A stretch of 64,000 nt of DNA from SVTX01 sp045588675 (GTDB lineage Bacteria; Bacillota; Clostridia; Oscillospirales; CAG-272), in NCBI GenBank assembly GCA_045588675.1, contig JAZNER010000004.1, positions 61,571 to 125,570 of the forward strand, in the 5' to 3' direction. The notes under the pieces were generated by a model that worked only from the letters and a program-made list of their open reading frames with translations, was not told the origin of the DNA and did not search any database. This document shows positions 23,825-31,369 of the stretch, in pieces (positions within the stretch are counted from its first letter, which is position 1; each line of letters opens with the position of its first letter). Made by a program: the position numbers and the translations under genes.

Positions 23825-24145
23825 TTATTTTTTACCCACAAATAGCAGGTGATTTGTCATACCAAGCAATTCCGATTTTTCGCATATATAGAAATGATAA
23901 CGGAGATACTGTGCATAATCCTCGTCGCTCATTTCGTTGATCCGTGCCGCTAAAAGCTCGCTTGCGCCGATGTCGAGTATCTTGTCGCCATCTTTCAAAT
24001 ATTTTTCTATGTAGTGAACAGTGGTCAAAAATTCAACTCGTGCGGCTTTAGAATGATTGAGCCTTGCGTCCTCATTGAATATATCATAGGTTCTATTTAC
24101 ACGTTCGCTTTCGTTTTCTATTTTTGCAAGTTGTTTAAAATCCAT
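23825..24145 (-). pseudogene. Internally deleted SAM methyltransferase remnant
   Basis: 106 residues. The N-terminal 60 residues match the head of class I methyltransferases and end in motif I (DKILDIGA). The text then jumps directly to what looks like the C-terminal part (SDEDYAQYLRYHFYICEKSELLGMTNHLLFV). The approximately 150 residues that normally follow motif I, holding the rest of the SAM site, are missing, yet the frame is open. It is best read as an in-frame deletion product and is probably inactive. An intact gene of unknown small type is less likely. The ATG has AGGA ten bases upstream. Confidence 0.65.
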
Positions 24146-24224
24146 TTTTTCTTATCCTCATATCGCTCCTTTTATTTCCAGTTTCGCCTTTGTATTACAA
24201 AGGCTTCAGGCAAAGCCCATACCC

Positions 24225-24581
24225 CTATTCTTGTTTAGCTTTAATCGTATTTAATGATGCTATCAACATTCTGCGTATCGCGCCGCAGTCGTTTTGAATT
24301 GACTTGTAAGTCGTTTCCTCAATACAACCTGTTTCATACAAAAGCTCAAGCCAATATTCCGTTTCATAACATTCCTTTTGGGCAATTTCAAGTTTAGATA
24401 TAAAATCTTTTGTGCCTTGTGCATATTGCGCTTCGTGAATGTTTGCACCAATGGAAGTGCCTGAACGCAGCAGTTGATTTATAAGCACCGCTTCTTTATG
24501 TTCCGACTTCATATTACGGCAGAGAAAAACTATATTCTTCGCAAATTCCTTTGCTTTATCTCTCATAATACTATTTGACAT
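24225..24581 (-). CDS. Four-helix-bundle protein (23S IVP/Avd-like family)
   Basis: 118 residues, all-helical, with the pattern LLRSGTSIGANIHEAQYA that marks the family first found in 23S rRNA intervening sequences and related to the Avd accessory proteins of diversity-generating retroelements. It has no known enzymatic activity; pentamer formation and nucleic acid binding are described for relatives. The ATG follows AGGTGATATT and a strong promoter lies just upstream. There is no reverse transcriptase or rRNA gene nearby. Its upstream flank is the hairpin array at 24635-24824, which suggests the gene and array travel together. Confidence 0.85.
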   Translation of the reverse strand: MSNSIMRDKAKEFAKNIVFLCRNMKSEHKEAVLINQLLRSGTSIGANIHEAQYAQGTKDFISKLEIAQKECYETEYWLELLYETGCIEETTYKSIQNDCGAIRRMLIASLNTIKAKQE

Positions 24582-24598
24582 AATATCACCTCAAGAAT

Positions 24599-24627
24599 AT
24601 TATACATCAAAACCCATAGTAAGTCAA
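24599..24627 (-). promoter_or_regulatory. Promoter of the four-helix-bundle gene
   Basis: On the minus strand TTGACT (24622-24627), 17-nt spacer, TATAAT (24599-24604), starting only about 10 nt before the coding start, so the leader is very short. Confidence 0.85.
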
Positions 24628-24634
24628 GTTATAT

Positions 24635-24824
24635 TCCGCCTTCGTCGGAGCGATATTGTCGCTTATGCGACAGTGATATTAAAGCCTACGGCTTTAGTGA
24701 TATTTTATTCGCCTCCCAAACTCGCGTAGCGAATACCACTCGGCGTAAGCCGAATATCACTGCGAAGCAATAGAACTCGCCGCAGGCGAATAAAACTGCC
24801 CAACTTCCTTATGAGAAGTTGGGC
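24635..24824. repeat. Array of eight short hairpins upstream of the four-helix-bundle gene
   Basis: Eight palindromes follow each other: 24635-24649 (TCCG stem), 24657-24672 (TGTCGC, loop TTAT), 24680-24696 (TAAAGCC, loop TAC), 24706-24735 (TATTCGC, long loop), 24740-24753 (TCGGC, loop GTAA), 24761-24769 (TGC, loop GAA), 24777-24789 (TCGCC, loop GCA), 24798-24824 (GCCCAACTT). The stem sequences all differ, while the spacers reuse GTGATATT or its complement AATATCAC. There are no direct repeats, so this is not a CRISPR array. Confidence 0.8.
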
Positions 24825-24846
24825 TATACGCTCTCCGTTTTTATCT
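24798..24846 (-). terminator. gdhA terminator and right copy of the 41-bp sequence
   Basis: On the minus strand, after the gdhA stop, GCCCAACTT pairs with AAGTTGGGC (9 bp) and AGTTTTATT follows, a plausible terminator. The same segment carries the inverted partner of the sequence at 23696-23738, so the island from 23.7 to 24.85 kb is framed by the two copies. Confidence 0.65.
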
Positions 24847-24849
24847 GAC

Positions 24850-26196
24850 TTACACGATACCCTGTGCCATCATAGCCTCGGCAACCTTTTTAAAGCCTGC
24901 GAGGTTTGCGCCTTTTACAAGGTCGTAGCCATAGCCGTATTCCTCGGCAGCCGCAGCAGCAGCGTCGTGGATATTCGACATAATCGTTTTAAGCTGAGCA
25001 TCAACCTGCTCTGCTGTCCAGGAAAGTCTTTGGCTGTTCTGGCTCATTTCAAGAGCACTTGTTGCAACGCCGCCCGCGTTAACCGCCTTAGAGGGAGCAA
25101 CAACTATTCCGCTCTCCTGAATGAATTTGAGCGCCTCGTTGGATGTAGGCATATTGGAAACCTCAATGTAGTATTTAACACCGTTGGCAACCATCTTTTC
25201 AGCCTCAACCATACCAACCTCGTTCTGAGTTGCGCAAGGCATCATAATGTCTGCCTTAAGTCCCCAAGGCTTTTCCTTTGCATAGAAAGGAACACCAAAC
25301 TTGTCGGCGTAATCCTGAACCTTGTTTCTGCCCGATGCGCGCATTGAGAGCATAAAGTTGATTTTTTCCTCGGTTGAAACACCGTTTTCGTCATATATGT
25401 ATCCATCGGGACCTGAAATCGCAATAACCTTTGCTCCAAGCTCGGTAGCCTTCTTAACAGCTCCCCAAGCAACATTTCCAAAGCCCGAAATAACGACAGT
25501 TTTTCCCTTTATCGTGTCGCCCATACGAGCAAGCACCTTTTCTGCAAAGTAAACCGCGCCAAAGCCTGTCGCCTCAGGACGAATCAAGCTACCGCCATAG
25601 GAAAGACCTTTTCCTGTAAGAACTCCGTTTTCAAATGCGCCGCGAAGTCTTTTGTACTGACCAAAGAGGTAACCAATCTCACGCGCGCCAACACCTATAT
25701 CTCCCGCGGGAACGTCAATGTCGGGACCTATGTGACGGTAGAGCTCGGACATAAAGGACTGACAGAAGTTCATAATTTCGTTATCCGATTTGCCGCTGGG
25801 GTCAAAGTCAGAGCCGCCCTTGCCGCCGCCGATGGGAAGACTTGTAAGGCTGTTTTTGAGAATCTGTTCAAGGCCCAAGAATTTCATAACCGAAAGGTTA
25901 ACTGTTGGGTGGAAGCGAAGACCGCCCTTGTAAGGACCTATTGCGCTGTTGTACTGAACACGGTAACCCTTGTTTACGTGAACCTTGCCGTTATCGTCAA
26001 CCCACGGAACGCGGAACATAATAGTTCTTTCGGGTTCAACAAATCGCTCAAGCAACGCCGCCTTTTCATATTCGGGGTGCTTGTCGAAAATGGGTGCGAG
26101 AGATTCAAGGATTTCTGTTGCTGCCTGATGGAATTCGGGCTCGCCCGGGTTCTTTGCGATAAGGTCTGCAAGAACGTTTTGTACATACTGTGACAT
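24850..26196 (-). CDS. gdhA: Glutamate dehydrogenase, hexameric NADP type
   Basis: 448 residues, the length of the hexameric class. The substrate-binding LPIGGGKGGSDFDP segment (about 120-133) holds the catalytic lysine and is followed by the DVPAGDIGVGAREIGY motif. The nucleotide fold with VISGFGNVAWGA begins near 235. It interconverts 2-oxoglutarate plus ammonia and glutamate. The ATG follows AAAGGACAACAAAATC. The promoter found is about 165 bp upstream, giving a long leader. Confidence 0.96.
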   Translation of the reverse strand: MSQYVQNVLADLIAKNPGEPEFHQAATEILESLAPIFDKHPEYEKAALLERFVEPERTIMFRVPWVDDNGKVHVNKGYRVQYNSAIGPYKGGLRFHPTVNLSVMKFLGLEQILKNSLTSLPIGGGKGGSDFDPSGKSDNEIMNFCQSFMSELYRHIGPDIDVPAGDIGVGAREIGYLFGQYKRLRGAFENGVLTGKGLSYGGSLIRPEATGFGAVYFAEKVLARMGDTIKGKTVVISGFGNVAWGAVKKATELGAKVIAISGPDGYIYDENGVSTEEKINFMLSMRASGRNKVQDYADKFGVPFYAKEKPWGLKADIMMPCATQNEVGMVEAEKMVANGVKYYIEVSNMPTSNEALKFIQESGIVVAPSKAVNAGGVATSALEMSQNSQRLSWTAEQVDAQLKTIMSNIHDAAAAAAEEYGYGYDLVKGANLAGFKKVAEAMMAQGIV

Positions 26197-26471
26197 GATT
26201 TTGTTGTCCTTTCAAAATAGTACTGGATTTTATAAATTCGTAAAAAGTGATTTGGTACAATTTTTCGTTTCGCTTTAGTTGAGTGAAAATGACTAAAAAT
26301 GCAATTTTTAAAAAATAAATTTCATTTCAAATCGTACAAAAAGACTTATAACACCAATTATTATACCACAACAAAGAAAAATTTGCAAGATATTTGTCGA
26401 AATTTTGCAAAATTTTTTGAAAAATTTTTATGATATGGAATTATATGATGCGTTTTTACTTATTTATGAAA
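26197..26471. other. gdhA upstream region without genes
   Basis: Over 300 bp separate gdhA from the DUF1934 gene. The part nearest gdhA is a roughly 155-nt leader behind the promoter at 26360-26388. It contains an imperfect inverted pair around GGTACAATTTTT and AAATCGTACAAAAA. I see no coding potential and no recognised riboswitch. Confidence 0.5.
26360..26388 (-). promoter_or_regulatory. Probable promoter of gdhA
   Basis: On the minus strand TTGCAA (26383-26388), 17-nt spacer, TATAAT (26360-26365). The -35 box is only a partial match. Confidence 0.65.
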
Positions 26472-26502
26472 AAACAAGGCTTGATTTTTTCAAGCCTTGT
26501 AA
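26472..26502 (-). terminator. Terminator of the asnS-DUF1934 operon
   Basis: On the minus strand ACAAGGCTTGA, loop AAAAA, TCAAGCCTTGT, then TTTTTTC. It comes 3 bp after the stop of the DUF1934 gene. Confidence 0.9.
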
Positions 26503-26504
26503 TT

Positions 26505-27092
26505 CTATTTAAAGTAATCCTTCAGCAAATCCTCGGGGGCTTCGCTGATTTTTGCCGTAATTATGAAATGCTGCGGCGCGGTATCATTAATGTTTAAAAT
26601 GTAATCGAGCTTTAATTTTCCGTTTTGAAGCAGGGTGTTTTTCACACAGCTTGAATTAATGTACATTTTAAACGGCATAAACGGTGTTTGATATTCGCAA
26701 ATATGAGTTTTCCCTTCCTCAAACGAAAGCGCTGTTTCAACAGCGCCCGACTTTGTCATAACAACGAGGTCAGGGCTTTCGGGATGAAAAATGATTTTTG
26801 AAAGCGTTGATAACTGCTTGTCATCCTCGTTTTCGCGATAACTGATTTCAATATTACCGTTTTCGTCTGTGCAGATAGTTGCCTCTGTGCATAGCTCAAT
26901 CTCGTCGCTGTTGTCTTGCGAGAGAAGACTGTCAAATTCGGAGCTGTCAAAATCGGCATCGTCTGTGTCAGCAAGAGCCTGGAGCACGCGCGCAAGCTCT
27001 TCTGCAATATCTCCGACGGCTTCCTCGTCTATGACAACAGTTTTTATTTTCAGCAAAATTTCTTTTTTGTCTTGGTTTGGTGAATATATCAT
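26505..27092 (-). CDS. DUF1934 domain protein (YwiB-like)
   Basis: 195 residues. The second half matches the calycin-like DUF1934 barrel: EISYREN, KIIFHPESPDLVVMTKSG, LSFEEGKTHICEYQTPFMPFKMYI and the closing GKLKLDYILNIN strand. The first 90 residues are unusually acidic (repeated D and E between about 40 and 65). The function of the family is unknown; in other Firmicutes it often sits near argS or rpoE. Here it begins 2 bp after the asnS stop and has no strong ribosome site, so it is likely translationally coupled to asnS. Confidence 0.8.
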   Translation of the reverse strand: MIYSPNQDKKEILLKIKTVVIDEEAVGDIAEELARVLQALADTDDADFDSSEFDSLLSQDNSDEIELCTEATICTDENGNIEISYRENEDDKQLSTLSKIIFHPESPDLVVMTKSGAVETALSFEEGKTHICEYQTPFMPFKMYINSSCVKNTLLQNGKLKLDYILNINDTAPQHFIITAKISEAPEDLLKDYFK

Positions 27093-27094
27093 TA

Positions 27095-28489
27095 TTAATA
27101 CTCTGCGTTACCTACGGTTCTTGGGTATGGGAGAACGTCGCGAATGTTTGATACGCCTGTAAGGTACATAATAATTCTTTCAAAGCCAAGTCCAAAGCCT
27201 GCGTGCTTTGTGCCGCCGAATTTGCGGAGGTTCACATACCACCAGTAATCCTTTTCGTCAAGACCGCATTCCTTCATACGTTCAAGAAGCAAATCAAGTC
27301 TTTCCTCTCTTTGTGAGCCGCCGATAATTTCGCCAACACCGGGAACAAGCAAGTCCATAGCCGCAACCGTCTTGCCGTCGTCGTTCTGTCGCATATAGAA
27401 CGCCTTTATCTCCTTCGGGTAGTCAATTAAGAAAATCGGCTTCTTGTAAATCTGCTCGGTGAGGTATCTTTCGTGCTCGGTCTGAAGGTCAACGCCCCAA
27501 TAAACAGGATATTTGAAGTCTGCCTTCGCCTTTTCAAGAATTTCAATCGCTTCGGTATAGGTCACCTTTGCATAATCTGCATCTCTGAGCGCTTGCAAGC
27601 GAGAGAGCAAGGTCTTATCTACAAAGCTGTTGAAAAATTCAAGCTCGGATTTGCAGTTGTCCATAACGTGATTGATGATATATTTAATCATATCCCACGC
27701 GAGCTGCATGTCGTCGTTGAGGTCTGCAAAAGCAATTTCAGGCTCGATCATCCAGAACTCTGCCGCGTGACGAGCGGTGTTGGAGTTCTCAGCGCGGAAG
27801 GTTGGACCAAAGGTGTAGATGTTACCAAACGCCATAGCGTATGTTTCGCCCTCAAGCTGACCTGAAACCGTAAGGTTTGCGGATTTGCCAAAGAAGTCCT
27901 CGGAGAAATCAACCTTGCCGTCCTCGGTTTTTGGAGGGTTATCCAAGTCAAGTGTGGTTACGCGGAACATTTCTCCCGCGCCCTCTGCGTCGGAGCAGGT
28001 GATAATCGGTGTGTGAACATAAACAAAGCCTCTCTCATTAAAGAAGGAGTGAATTGCAAAGGCAACCTCGCTTCTCACTCTGAATACTGCGGAGAAAAGG
28101 TTTGTACGGGGGCGCAGATATGCCTGCTCACGCAAAAACTCAACAGAGTGACGCTTTGGCTGGAGCGGGTAGTCGGGAGTGCTTGTTCCCTCAACCGCGA
28201 TTTTCGTAGCCTTAAGCTCAAAGGGCTGCTTTGCCTCGGGAGTTAATGTCAAAATTCCCGTAACGACAAGAGCCGCGCCAACATTCTGCGAAGCAATCTC
28301 GTCATAGTTATCAATAATATCGCGCTCAAACACGACCTGAACGCTCTTAAAGAAAGAGCCGTCGTTAAGGTCAATAAATCCAAAAGCCTTGCTGTCGCGA
28401 AGGTTTCTTACCCAACCGCCAACAGTTATTTCCTTGCCGCCGAAGGCAGAAAGGTCGGCATAAACATCTTTTATAAGGGTTCTTTTCAT
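27095..28489 (-). CDS. asnS: Asparaginyl-tRNA synthetase
   Basis: About 464 residues. N-terminal OB-fold anticodon domain (VGGWVRNLRDSKAFGFIDLNDG) and class II catalytic core with FFNERGFVYVHTPIITCSDAEGAGE, FRAENSNTARHAAEFWMIEPE (motif 2) and GFGLGFERIIMYLTG (motif 3) mark an AsnS rather than AspS. It charges tRNA-Asn directly. The ATG at 28489 follows AAGGAAAGCTTATT; an ATG twelve codons earlier lacks a site. Confidence 0.96.
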   Translation of the reverse strand: MKRTLIKDVYADLSAFGGKEITVGGWVRNLRDSKAFGFIDLNDGSFFKSVQVVFERDIIDNYDEIASQNVGAALVVTGILTLTPEAKQPFELKATKIAVEGTSTPDYPLQPKRHSVEFLREQAYLRPRTNLFSAVFRVRSEVAFAIHSFFNERGFVYVHTPIITCSDAEGAGEMFRVTTLDLDNPPKTEDGKVDFSEDFFGKSANLTVSGQLEGETYAMAFGNIYTFGPTFRAENSNTARHAAEFWMIEPEIAFADLNDDMQLAWDMIKYIINHVMDNCKSELEFFNSFVDKTLLSRLQALRDADYAKVTYTEAIEILEKAKADFKYPVYWGVDLQTEHERYLTEQIYKKPIFLIDYPKEIKAFYMRQNDDGKTVAAMDLLVPGVGEIIGGSQREERLDLLLERMKECGLDEKDYWWYVNLRKFGGTKHAGFGLGFERIIMYLTGVSNIRDVLPYPRTVGNAEY

Positions 28490-28557
28490 AATAAGCTTTC
28501 CTTTTTGAGTTGATTGATTTTTCACATATTACTTATGGAAATAATTATACAAATACT

Positions 28558-28586
28558 ATTATATAATTATTTGCACAAAAAATCAA
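28558..28586 (-). promoter_or_regulatory. Promoter of asnS
   Basis: On the minus strand TTGATT (28581-28586), 17-nt spacer, TATAAT (28558-28563). It is divergent from the Mini-III promoter about 70 bp away. Confidence 0.65.
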
Positions 28587-28656
28587 GAGTTATTTGAAAT
28601 TTTTATTCAATTTTGAGAGTTTTTAACTCTTTTTCTGCCAAATTTATTTAAAACTA

Positions 28657-28685
28657 TTGATAAAATGCTTTATTTGTGGTACAAT
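28657..28685 (+). promoter_or_regulatory. Promoter of the Mini-III gene
   Basis: TTGATA (28657-28662), 17-nt spacer, TACAAT (28680-28685). Confidence 0.75.
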
Positions 28686-28754
28686 TACTCTATATCATTG
28701 ATATTTTTGAACATAAGAGCCTGTGCCGTTCTGGCTTTGGGCGAAGGGGTAGAA

Positions 28755-29138
28755 TTGGATATTAAAATCAAAGAAATATCGACCGATGCGCTTGCTTACC
28801 TTGGCGACTCCGTACTTGAAATCAGAGCGCGCGAGCTGCTTGTAAGGCAAGGAATATCTGGCTCGGGAAATTTGAATAAGGCCTCTCTTGGCTATGTAAA
28901 GGCGACAGCGCAGGCTGCGGCGATGATGAGAATTATTCCGCTGCTTAGCGAAGAAGAGGAAGCCGTCTATAAAAGAGGAAGAAATATGAGCGGCGGAAAT
29001 GTGCCGAGAAGCGCAAAGGTTTCGGAATATCGGATTGCGACGGGCATGGAGGTGCTTTTCGGCTATCTTCATCTTTGCGGACGCTCCGAGAGAATTGACG
29101 AGCTTTTTTTAAAAGCATACAGTAAGGAAGAAAATTAA
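28755..29138 (+). CDS. mrnC: Mini-ribonuclease III
   Basis: About 127 residues from a TTG start at 28755, which has GAAGGGG six bases upstream. An ATG 90 bp earlier would lie almost on the promoter. The RNase III catalytic domain without a double-stranded RNA binding domain is clear: LAYLGDSVLEIRARE (catalytic Asp/Glu), then KRGRN and a SAKVSEYRIATGMEVLFGYLHL helix. It matures 23S rRNA ends. In other Firmicutes the gene often sits next to cysS; here asnS is the divergent neighbour and a cyclophilin follows. Confidence 0.92.
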   Translation: MDIKIKEISTDALAYLGDSVLEIRARELLVRQGISGSGNLNKASLGYVKATAQAAAMMRIIPLLSEEEEAVYKRGRNMSGGNVPRSAKVSEYRIATGMEVLFGYLHLCGRSERIDELFLKAYSKEEN

Positions 29139-29171
29139 ATTAATTTACATATTTTTGAAAGGAAAAACAAA

Positions 29172-29672
29172 ATGAATAATCCAAAAATCAAAATCACAGT
29201 AAAGAATTACGGAGAAATTCAAGCAGAGCTTTATCCCGAAAAGGCTCCCACCACGGTCGAGAACTTTATCTCGCTTATAAACAACAAGTTCTTTGACGGA
29301 CTTATTTTTCACCGTGTAATCAACGGCTTTATGATTCAGGGCGGCGGCTTTGACTCTGAATTCAATCAGAAAAAGGCTGACGCAATAAAGGGCGAATTTA
29401 TGGCAAACGGATTTATGGCAAACAATCTCCGTCATACTCGCGGCGTGCTTTCAATGGCTCGCACAAGCGACCCCAACTCCGCGTCCTCACAGTTCTTTAT
29501 TATGCACAAGGATGCTCCGCATCTTGACGCTCAATACGCGGGATTTGGTCAGGTAACAGAGGGTATTGAGGTCGTTGACAAAATTGCCAACGCAAAGACA
29601 GGCAGTTACGGCTGGTTTGAGGATGTACCGAAGGTGCCGATTATAATCGAAAAGATGGAAATTATTGAATAA
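29172..29672 (+). CDS. Cyclophilin-type peptidyl-prolyl isomerase
   Basis: 166 residues, a minimal cytoplasmic cyclophilin with no signal peptide. FHRVINGFMIQGGGF (catalytic Arg and Gln), GVLSMART and SSQFFIMHKDAPHLDAQYAGFG are all present. It isomerises prolyl bonds and assists folding. The ATG follows GAAAGGAAAAACAAA. It is the second gene after Mini-III, with a terminator right after the stop. Confidence 0.95.
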   Translation: MNNPKIKITVKNYGEIQAELYPEKAPTTVENFISLINNKFFDGLIFHRVINGFMIQGGGFDSEFNQKKADAIKGEFMANGFMANNLRHTRGVLSMARTSDPNSASSQFFIMHKDAPHLDAQYAGFGQVTEGIEVVDKIANAKTGSYGWFEDVPKVPIIIEKMEIIE

Positions 29673-29686
29673 TTGATAAATTTTAA

Positions 29687-29720
29687 AAATCCGTTGCGAA
29701 TTTTCGCAACGGATTTTTTA
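29687..29720 (+). terminator. Terminator of the cyclophilin gene
   Basis: Arms AATCCGTTGCGAA and TTCGCAACGGATT with a T run of six bases after the stem. Confidence 0.92.
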
Positions 29721-29754
29721 TACTTGTTTTTATTCGAGCTTTTATTCGAGAGAA

Positions 29755-30534
29755 TCACTTGCCCGCTTGTGTTTCGACCTCTGCACCTGCTTCAAATGAG
29801 GTGTCCTGTCTGAGTGCATCCTTCGCTTCGTCGCTGAGATAATCAATCGGGTCAACCGCAAGTCCGTTGACCGTCATTTCAATGTGAAGGTGAGGCTCGT
29901 CGGCAAGCTCTACAAGTGCTGTTTCGCCAACCTTGCCTATCTGCTGTCCTTCCTTAACGAGAACGCCAACCTCAATTCCGTCGGAAAGACTCGCATCAAG
30001 GTTTTTGTAGAAGGTGAATATTTCTCCGTCGTGAGAAATTGCTACGCAACGGCCCATAAGAGCGTCATCCCAGATCTTTTCGATCTTTCCGTCTGCCGCG
30101 GCAAAAACGGGAGCATTCTCCTCTGTTGAAATGTCAATGCCTAGGTGAACGCGATAGTCCTCCATAGTGTCCGACCAAACCTGAATCGTCGAGTCGTGAC
30201 CCTTTGCGATGCTTCCCTTTGCGGGCAAGCACAGCTCAAATTCTACCACATCAGCGCCTGACGGGGTTTCCGTGTTGTTGTGAACAGGGGCGTCAATCTC
30301 ATCATCAAGAATATTTCCGCCTACCTCGGTCACCTCGTCGGTTTCTGTTTCTGTTGACTGTGTGCCTGTGTTCTCACTGCCGTAGTTTTTCTTTGCGCGG
30401 TTTGTTGCTATGCTGACTGATAAAAGAACAGTCAAGGTCAGAACGATGCAGACCAATGCGACCATAAAGCCGCCCTTGTGTGACAATTCCTTGCATTTCT
30501 TAGCAAAATTGCTTTCTTTAAATTTTTCCCACAT
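29755..30534 (-). CDS. Membrane-anchored M23 peptidase-like protein (SpoIIQ-like)
   Basis: About 259 residues. A short basic cytoplasmic part is followed by one membrane segment (about residues 23-45), a T/E-rich linker, and a LytM/M23 domain (about 105-235) with HLGID and HLHIEM, so the zinc ligands are kept. This architecture is that of SpoIIQ, the forespore partner of SpoIIIAH in Clostridia, where zinc binding is retained. It could also be a vegetative wall endopeptidase. The ATG at 30534 follows AAGGAG; an upstream ATG does not. Confidence 0.75.
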   Translation of the reverse strand: MWEKFKESNFAKKCKELSHKGGFMVALVCIVLTLTVLLSVSIATNRAKKNYGSENTGTQSTETETDEVTEVGGNILDDEIDAPVHNNTETPSGADVVEFELCLPAKGSIAKGHDSTIQVWSDTMEDYRVHLGIDISTEENAPVFAAADGKIEKIWDDALMGRCVAISHDGEIFTFYKNLDASLSDGIEVGVLVKEGQQIGKVGETALVELADEPHLHIEMTVNGLAVDPIDYLSDEAKDALRQDTSFEAGAEVETQAGK

Positions 30535-30671
30535 TTTTAAATCTCCTTTTTGTTTATGTCTTGTACCCATGCGAGAATTTATTTGGGTTACAGTCATATT
30601 TTCCGCCCTTTATGTTGATTTTATGCAAAAGGAGATAATTTTTTCAAAAAAGCATAAATTTTGCACTTTTA

Positions 30672-30719
30672 GCAAAAAAGCGAGGAAATAATCTTGAAAA
30701 AACAAGACCATTTCCCCGC
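30672..30719 (-). terminator. Terminator of the DUF378 gene
   Basis: On the minus strand GCGGGGAAATGGTCTTG pairs with CAAGATTATTTCCTCGC around a T6 loop and is followed by TTTTTTGC. Confidence 0.85.
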
Positions 30720-30745
30720 CGATTTTTTAAAAATTATTGCTGAAT

Positions 30746-30964
30746 TCAGCTTTCCTCAATAGCATCAAAGCTTTCTCTTGCACGGAAAATGAGAGAAATA
30801 CACCAAATACCCGCAAGACCTACCAAGGTGTAGATAATTCTGCTGACAACCGCTGTCGGACCTCCGCAAATCCAGGCTACGAGGTCAAAATTAAAAATGC
30901 CTATGCTTCCCCAGTTAAGAGCGCCGATCACGGTAAGAATCAGAGCAATTCTGTCCATTATCAT
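30746..30964 (-). CDS. DUF378 small membrane protein
   Basis: 72 residues with two membrane helices separated by a short G-rich turn. The segment LTVIGALNWGSIGIFNFDLVAW is the conserved core of DUF378 (YuzA-type) proteins, whose function is unknown. The start at 30964 is chosen because AAAGGA lies six bases upstream; a GTG ten codons earlier has no site. The gene is single, with its own terminator. Confidence 0.85.
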   Translation of the reverse strand: MIMDRIALILTVIGALNWGSIGIFNFDLVAWICGGPTAVVSRIIYTLVGLAGIWCISLIFRARESFDAIEES

Positions 30965-31369
30965 AATAATCCTTTCACGTGCCGATAGCGACACACATAG
31001 TAATTAGCCGTGTGAATTTTGATTTTTGCAAATGCAATAAATCGCGCTATTACCGTAAATTATTGAATTAAAATTAAGCCAAAGTAATTGTTCGGCTTAA
31101 ATCAAACACGCTCCTTGTTTGAGCGCTGTTATTAGTTTTTCACAACTTTTCGTAAATATGTATCAAAGTTTTTTTACATAATTTTGTAATATTTTTCTTC
31201 AAAAAACGACTTTGGAGCTTAATTTTTTGTCAAAGATAGCAAAATTTGTCTTGAATTTTCTTAAAAAGTTTGCAAAATGTCTTGAAAAATTGCAAGAAAT
31301 GTCTTATAATTGTCTTGTATGGGTATGCGTACACAATTTATGCAATATTATATTTAAGGAGGACTTTAT
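30965..31369. other. AT-rich region upstream of the sugar operon
   Basis: About 400 bp without a supportable gene. It holds a TTAAGCC/GGCTTAA palindrome (about 31074-31107), the operator-like repeats and the promoter described at 31239-31310, and otherwise only poly-A/T rich sequence. Confidence 0.6.
31239..31310 (+). promoter_or_regulatory. Promoter and repeated motif of the sugar operon
   Basis: TTGAAA (31282-31287), 17-nt spacer, TATAAT (31305-31310). Three copies of a GCAAAATGTCTTGAA-like word begin at 31239, 31272 and 31292. The second includes the -35 box and the third the -10 box, so the word could be an operator as well as part of the promoter. Confidence 0.65.

Noticed and set aside
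24225..24581. Diversity-generating retroelement, suggested by the Avd-like protein
   Set aside because: There is no reverse transcriptase gene and no template/variable repeat pair in the neighbourhood.
24635..24824. Possible CRISPR array upstream of the four-helix-bundle gene
   Set aside because: The hairpin stems all differ and there is no repeated 25-40 bp unit or uniform spacer; no cas genes are near.
23696..24846. Classical insertion sequence
   Set aside because: The framed region has no transposase or DDE-type gene; the flanking repeat is imperfect and sits behind stop codons of two ordinary genes.
31021..31120. Riboswitch candidate upstream of the sugar operon
   Set aside because: Only short palindromes are visible, they lie before the promoter, and there is no terminator/antiterminator pair.
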